This document shows positions 21,819 to 22,507 of a stretch of 22,507 nt of DNA, one piece after another (the first letter of the stretch is position 1; every line of letters starts with the position of its first letter). A program made the translations under genes and the position numbers. The notes under the pieces are model-generated. The model was not told the origin of the DNA. It saw nothing but the letters and a program-made list of their open reading frames with translations, and did not search any database. This DNA comes from Candidatus Eiseniibacteriota bacterium (lineage in GTDB: Bacteria; JAFGKV01): positions 1-22,507 of the forward strand of contig JALOPK010000046.1 of the NCBI GenBank assembly GCA_025453925.1, in the 5' to 3' direction.

Positions 21819-22507
21819 ATGCTGGCGTTGTACGTCGTCTCGTCGGAGCTCGAGAACAAGGAGGCGGTCAGACACGAGGTCGCCGCCGTTACGGCGGGGT
21901 TCCCGATCGTCGAGTTCGTGAGCAATATCCTGGAGGCGGAGGCGGCGGTCGCCGTTCATCGGGACGTTACGGATGGCTCGGTGATTCTGGTTGCGAGCGG
22001 GGGCACCGAGGCGATCATCAACCAGATCGTCTTTCAGACCGCCAAGCCGGCGCTCGTCTGGGCAAACCCCGAGAACAACTCGCTGGCGGCCGCTCTGGAA
22101 GCCTATGCCGCACTCAAGGCGCGCTTTCCCCTGAAGATCGTCTACTCGTCTCTCGATGCCGGCCAGGCCGCGGCCGGCCTTGAAAGCTTCGACCACACCG
22201 CGGCCGCCATCGCCTCCATTGATCGAGGCGTCGTCGGCTGCCTCGGAGCGCCCTCGCCATGGTTGCTGACCTCACATGGCGTCCAGTCGTTCAGGAGCTT
22301 CAAGACTCGCGTGGTCAGCCTGAAGCTTGATCGGCTCCTAGAGCGGTATGATCTCGTACCGGCAGAGGCTGCGGAACGGGTGGTTGCCGCGCTCCGTGCG
22401 AAGGCGGCGGCCGTCGATTCCCGCGAGCAGGATCTGATCAACTCCGCGCGACTCTATCTGGCAATGAAGGACCTCGCCGAGGAGCACAACCTCACCGCCC
22501 TCACCAT
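21819..22507 (+). CDS. FucI/AraA-like sugar isomerase family protein, cut by right edge
   Basis: The frame is open from the ATG at 21819 to the end of the window (229 codons seen). GGAG lies 6 nt before the ATG. The product begins MLALYVVSSELENKEAV; next come VILVASGGTEAIINQIV (about 55-71) and PALVWANPENNSLAAALEAYAAL (about 77-99), and later RGVVGCLGAPSPWLL (about 146-160). A GGTE motif in a Rossmann-like strand-turn-helix followed by NPxNNSLxAALE recalls the N-terminal half of archaeal/bacterial fucose isomerase-like proteins (COG2407), which interconvert aldoses and ketoses. The C-terminal half with the metal site is outside the window, so the assignment is provisional. It is divergent from the ATP-grasp operon, with no visible functional tie to it. 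Confidence 0.6.
   Translation, partial: MLALYVVSSELENKEAVRHEVAAVTAGFPIVEFVSNILEAEAAVAVHRDVTDGSVILVASGGTEAIINQIVFQTAKPALVWANPENNSLAAALEAYAALKARFPLKIVYSSLDAGQAAAGLESFDHTAAAIASIDRGVVGCLGAPSPWLLTSHGVQSFRSFKTRVVSLKLDRLLERYDLVPAEAAERVVAALRAKAAAVDSREQDLINSARLYLAMKDLAEEHNLTALT

Noticed and set aside
1-22507. CRISPR array, insertion sequence, prophage or tRNA/rRNA genes
   Set aside because: No regularly spaced repeats, transposase or integrase motifs, or tRNA-like cloverleaf sequences were seen on either strand by eye.

Overview
This is a high-GC bacterial window with dense, short-spaced genes. Several predicted lipoproteins, GmhA/GmhB-type sugar-phosphate enzymes and a rhamnosyltransferase-like GT2 suggest an envelope of Gram-negative type. 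The lipoprotein at 14362-15693 starts with a Cys lipobox followed by GRPGGGPEDK and an SbsA-type Ig-like domain, a pattern familiar from Bacteroidota, Gemmatimonadota and related FCB lineages. With the MucR-type regulator and the plant/cyanobacterial-type IspH, this points to an uncultured FCB-like or neighbouring candidate phylum. That placement is inference; there is no rRNA gene here.

Layout. (1) 1-3549, minus strand: ftsY, then two polytopic GT-C-like membrane proteins. The second runs off the left edge and is broken by a frame change and a stop next to a run of eight G. (2) 3550-4081: non-coding DNA with a perfect 12+12 bp inverted repeat, a promoter-like pair and a 12 bp palindrome, leading to a MucR/Ros zinc-finger regulator (4082-4528). 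(3) 4775-16859, plus strand: a ten-gene run with gaps of at most about 60 nt and many overlaps. In order: TatD-type hydrolase, a 609-residue multi-ACT-like protein, a radical SAM protein, an AlkP-superfamily lipoprotein, a second radical SAM protein, a GT2 glycosyltransferase, a GmhA-GmhB fusion, ornithine carbamoyltransferase, an Ig-like lipoprotein and IspH. (4) 21242 down to 16777, minus strand: two different D-Ala-D-Ala-ligase-like ATP-grasp enzymes, a GNAT acetyltransferase, a lysine 2,3-aminomutase-type radical SAM enzyme, a small SH3 (probably exported) protein and a small zinc-ribbon membrane protein. (5) 21243-21818: divergent intergenic region with a strong minus-strand promoter, a locally lower-GC stretch and a hairpin. 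(6) 21819 to the right edge: start of a FucI/AraA-like sugar isomerase family protein.

The part most likely to be a little-described system is region 4. A beta-amino-acid-forming enzyme (KamA type, with the lysine-binding acidic residues present) is co-transcribed with two ATP-grasp carboxylate-amine ligase homologues and an acetyltransferase. That set is chemically suited to building a small, possibly acetylated, beta-lysine-containing peptide or conjugate. No product can be named from sequence alone. The radical SAM / AlkP lipoprotein / radical SAM / GT2 / GmhAB part of region 3 looks like an envelope glycan or glycolipid locus, also without an assignable product.
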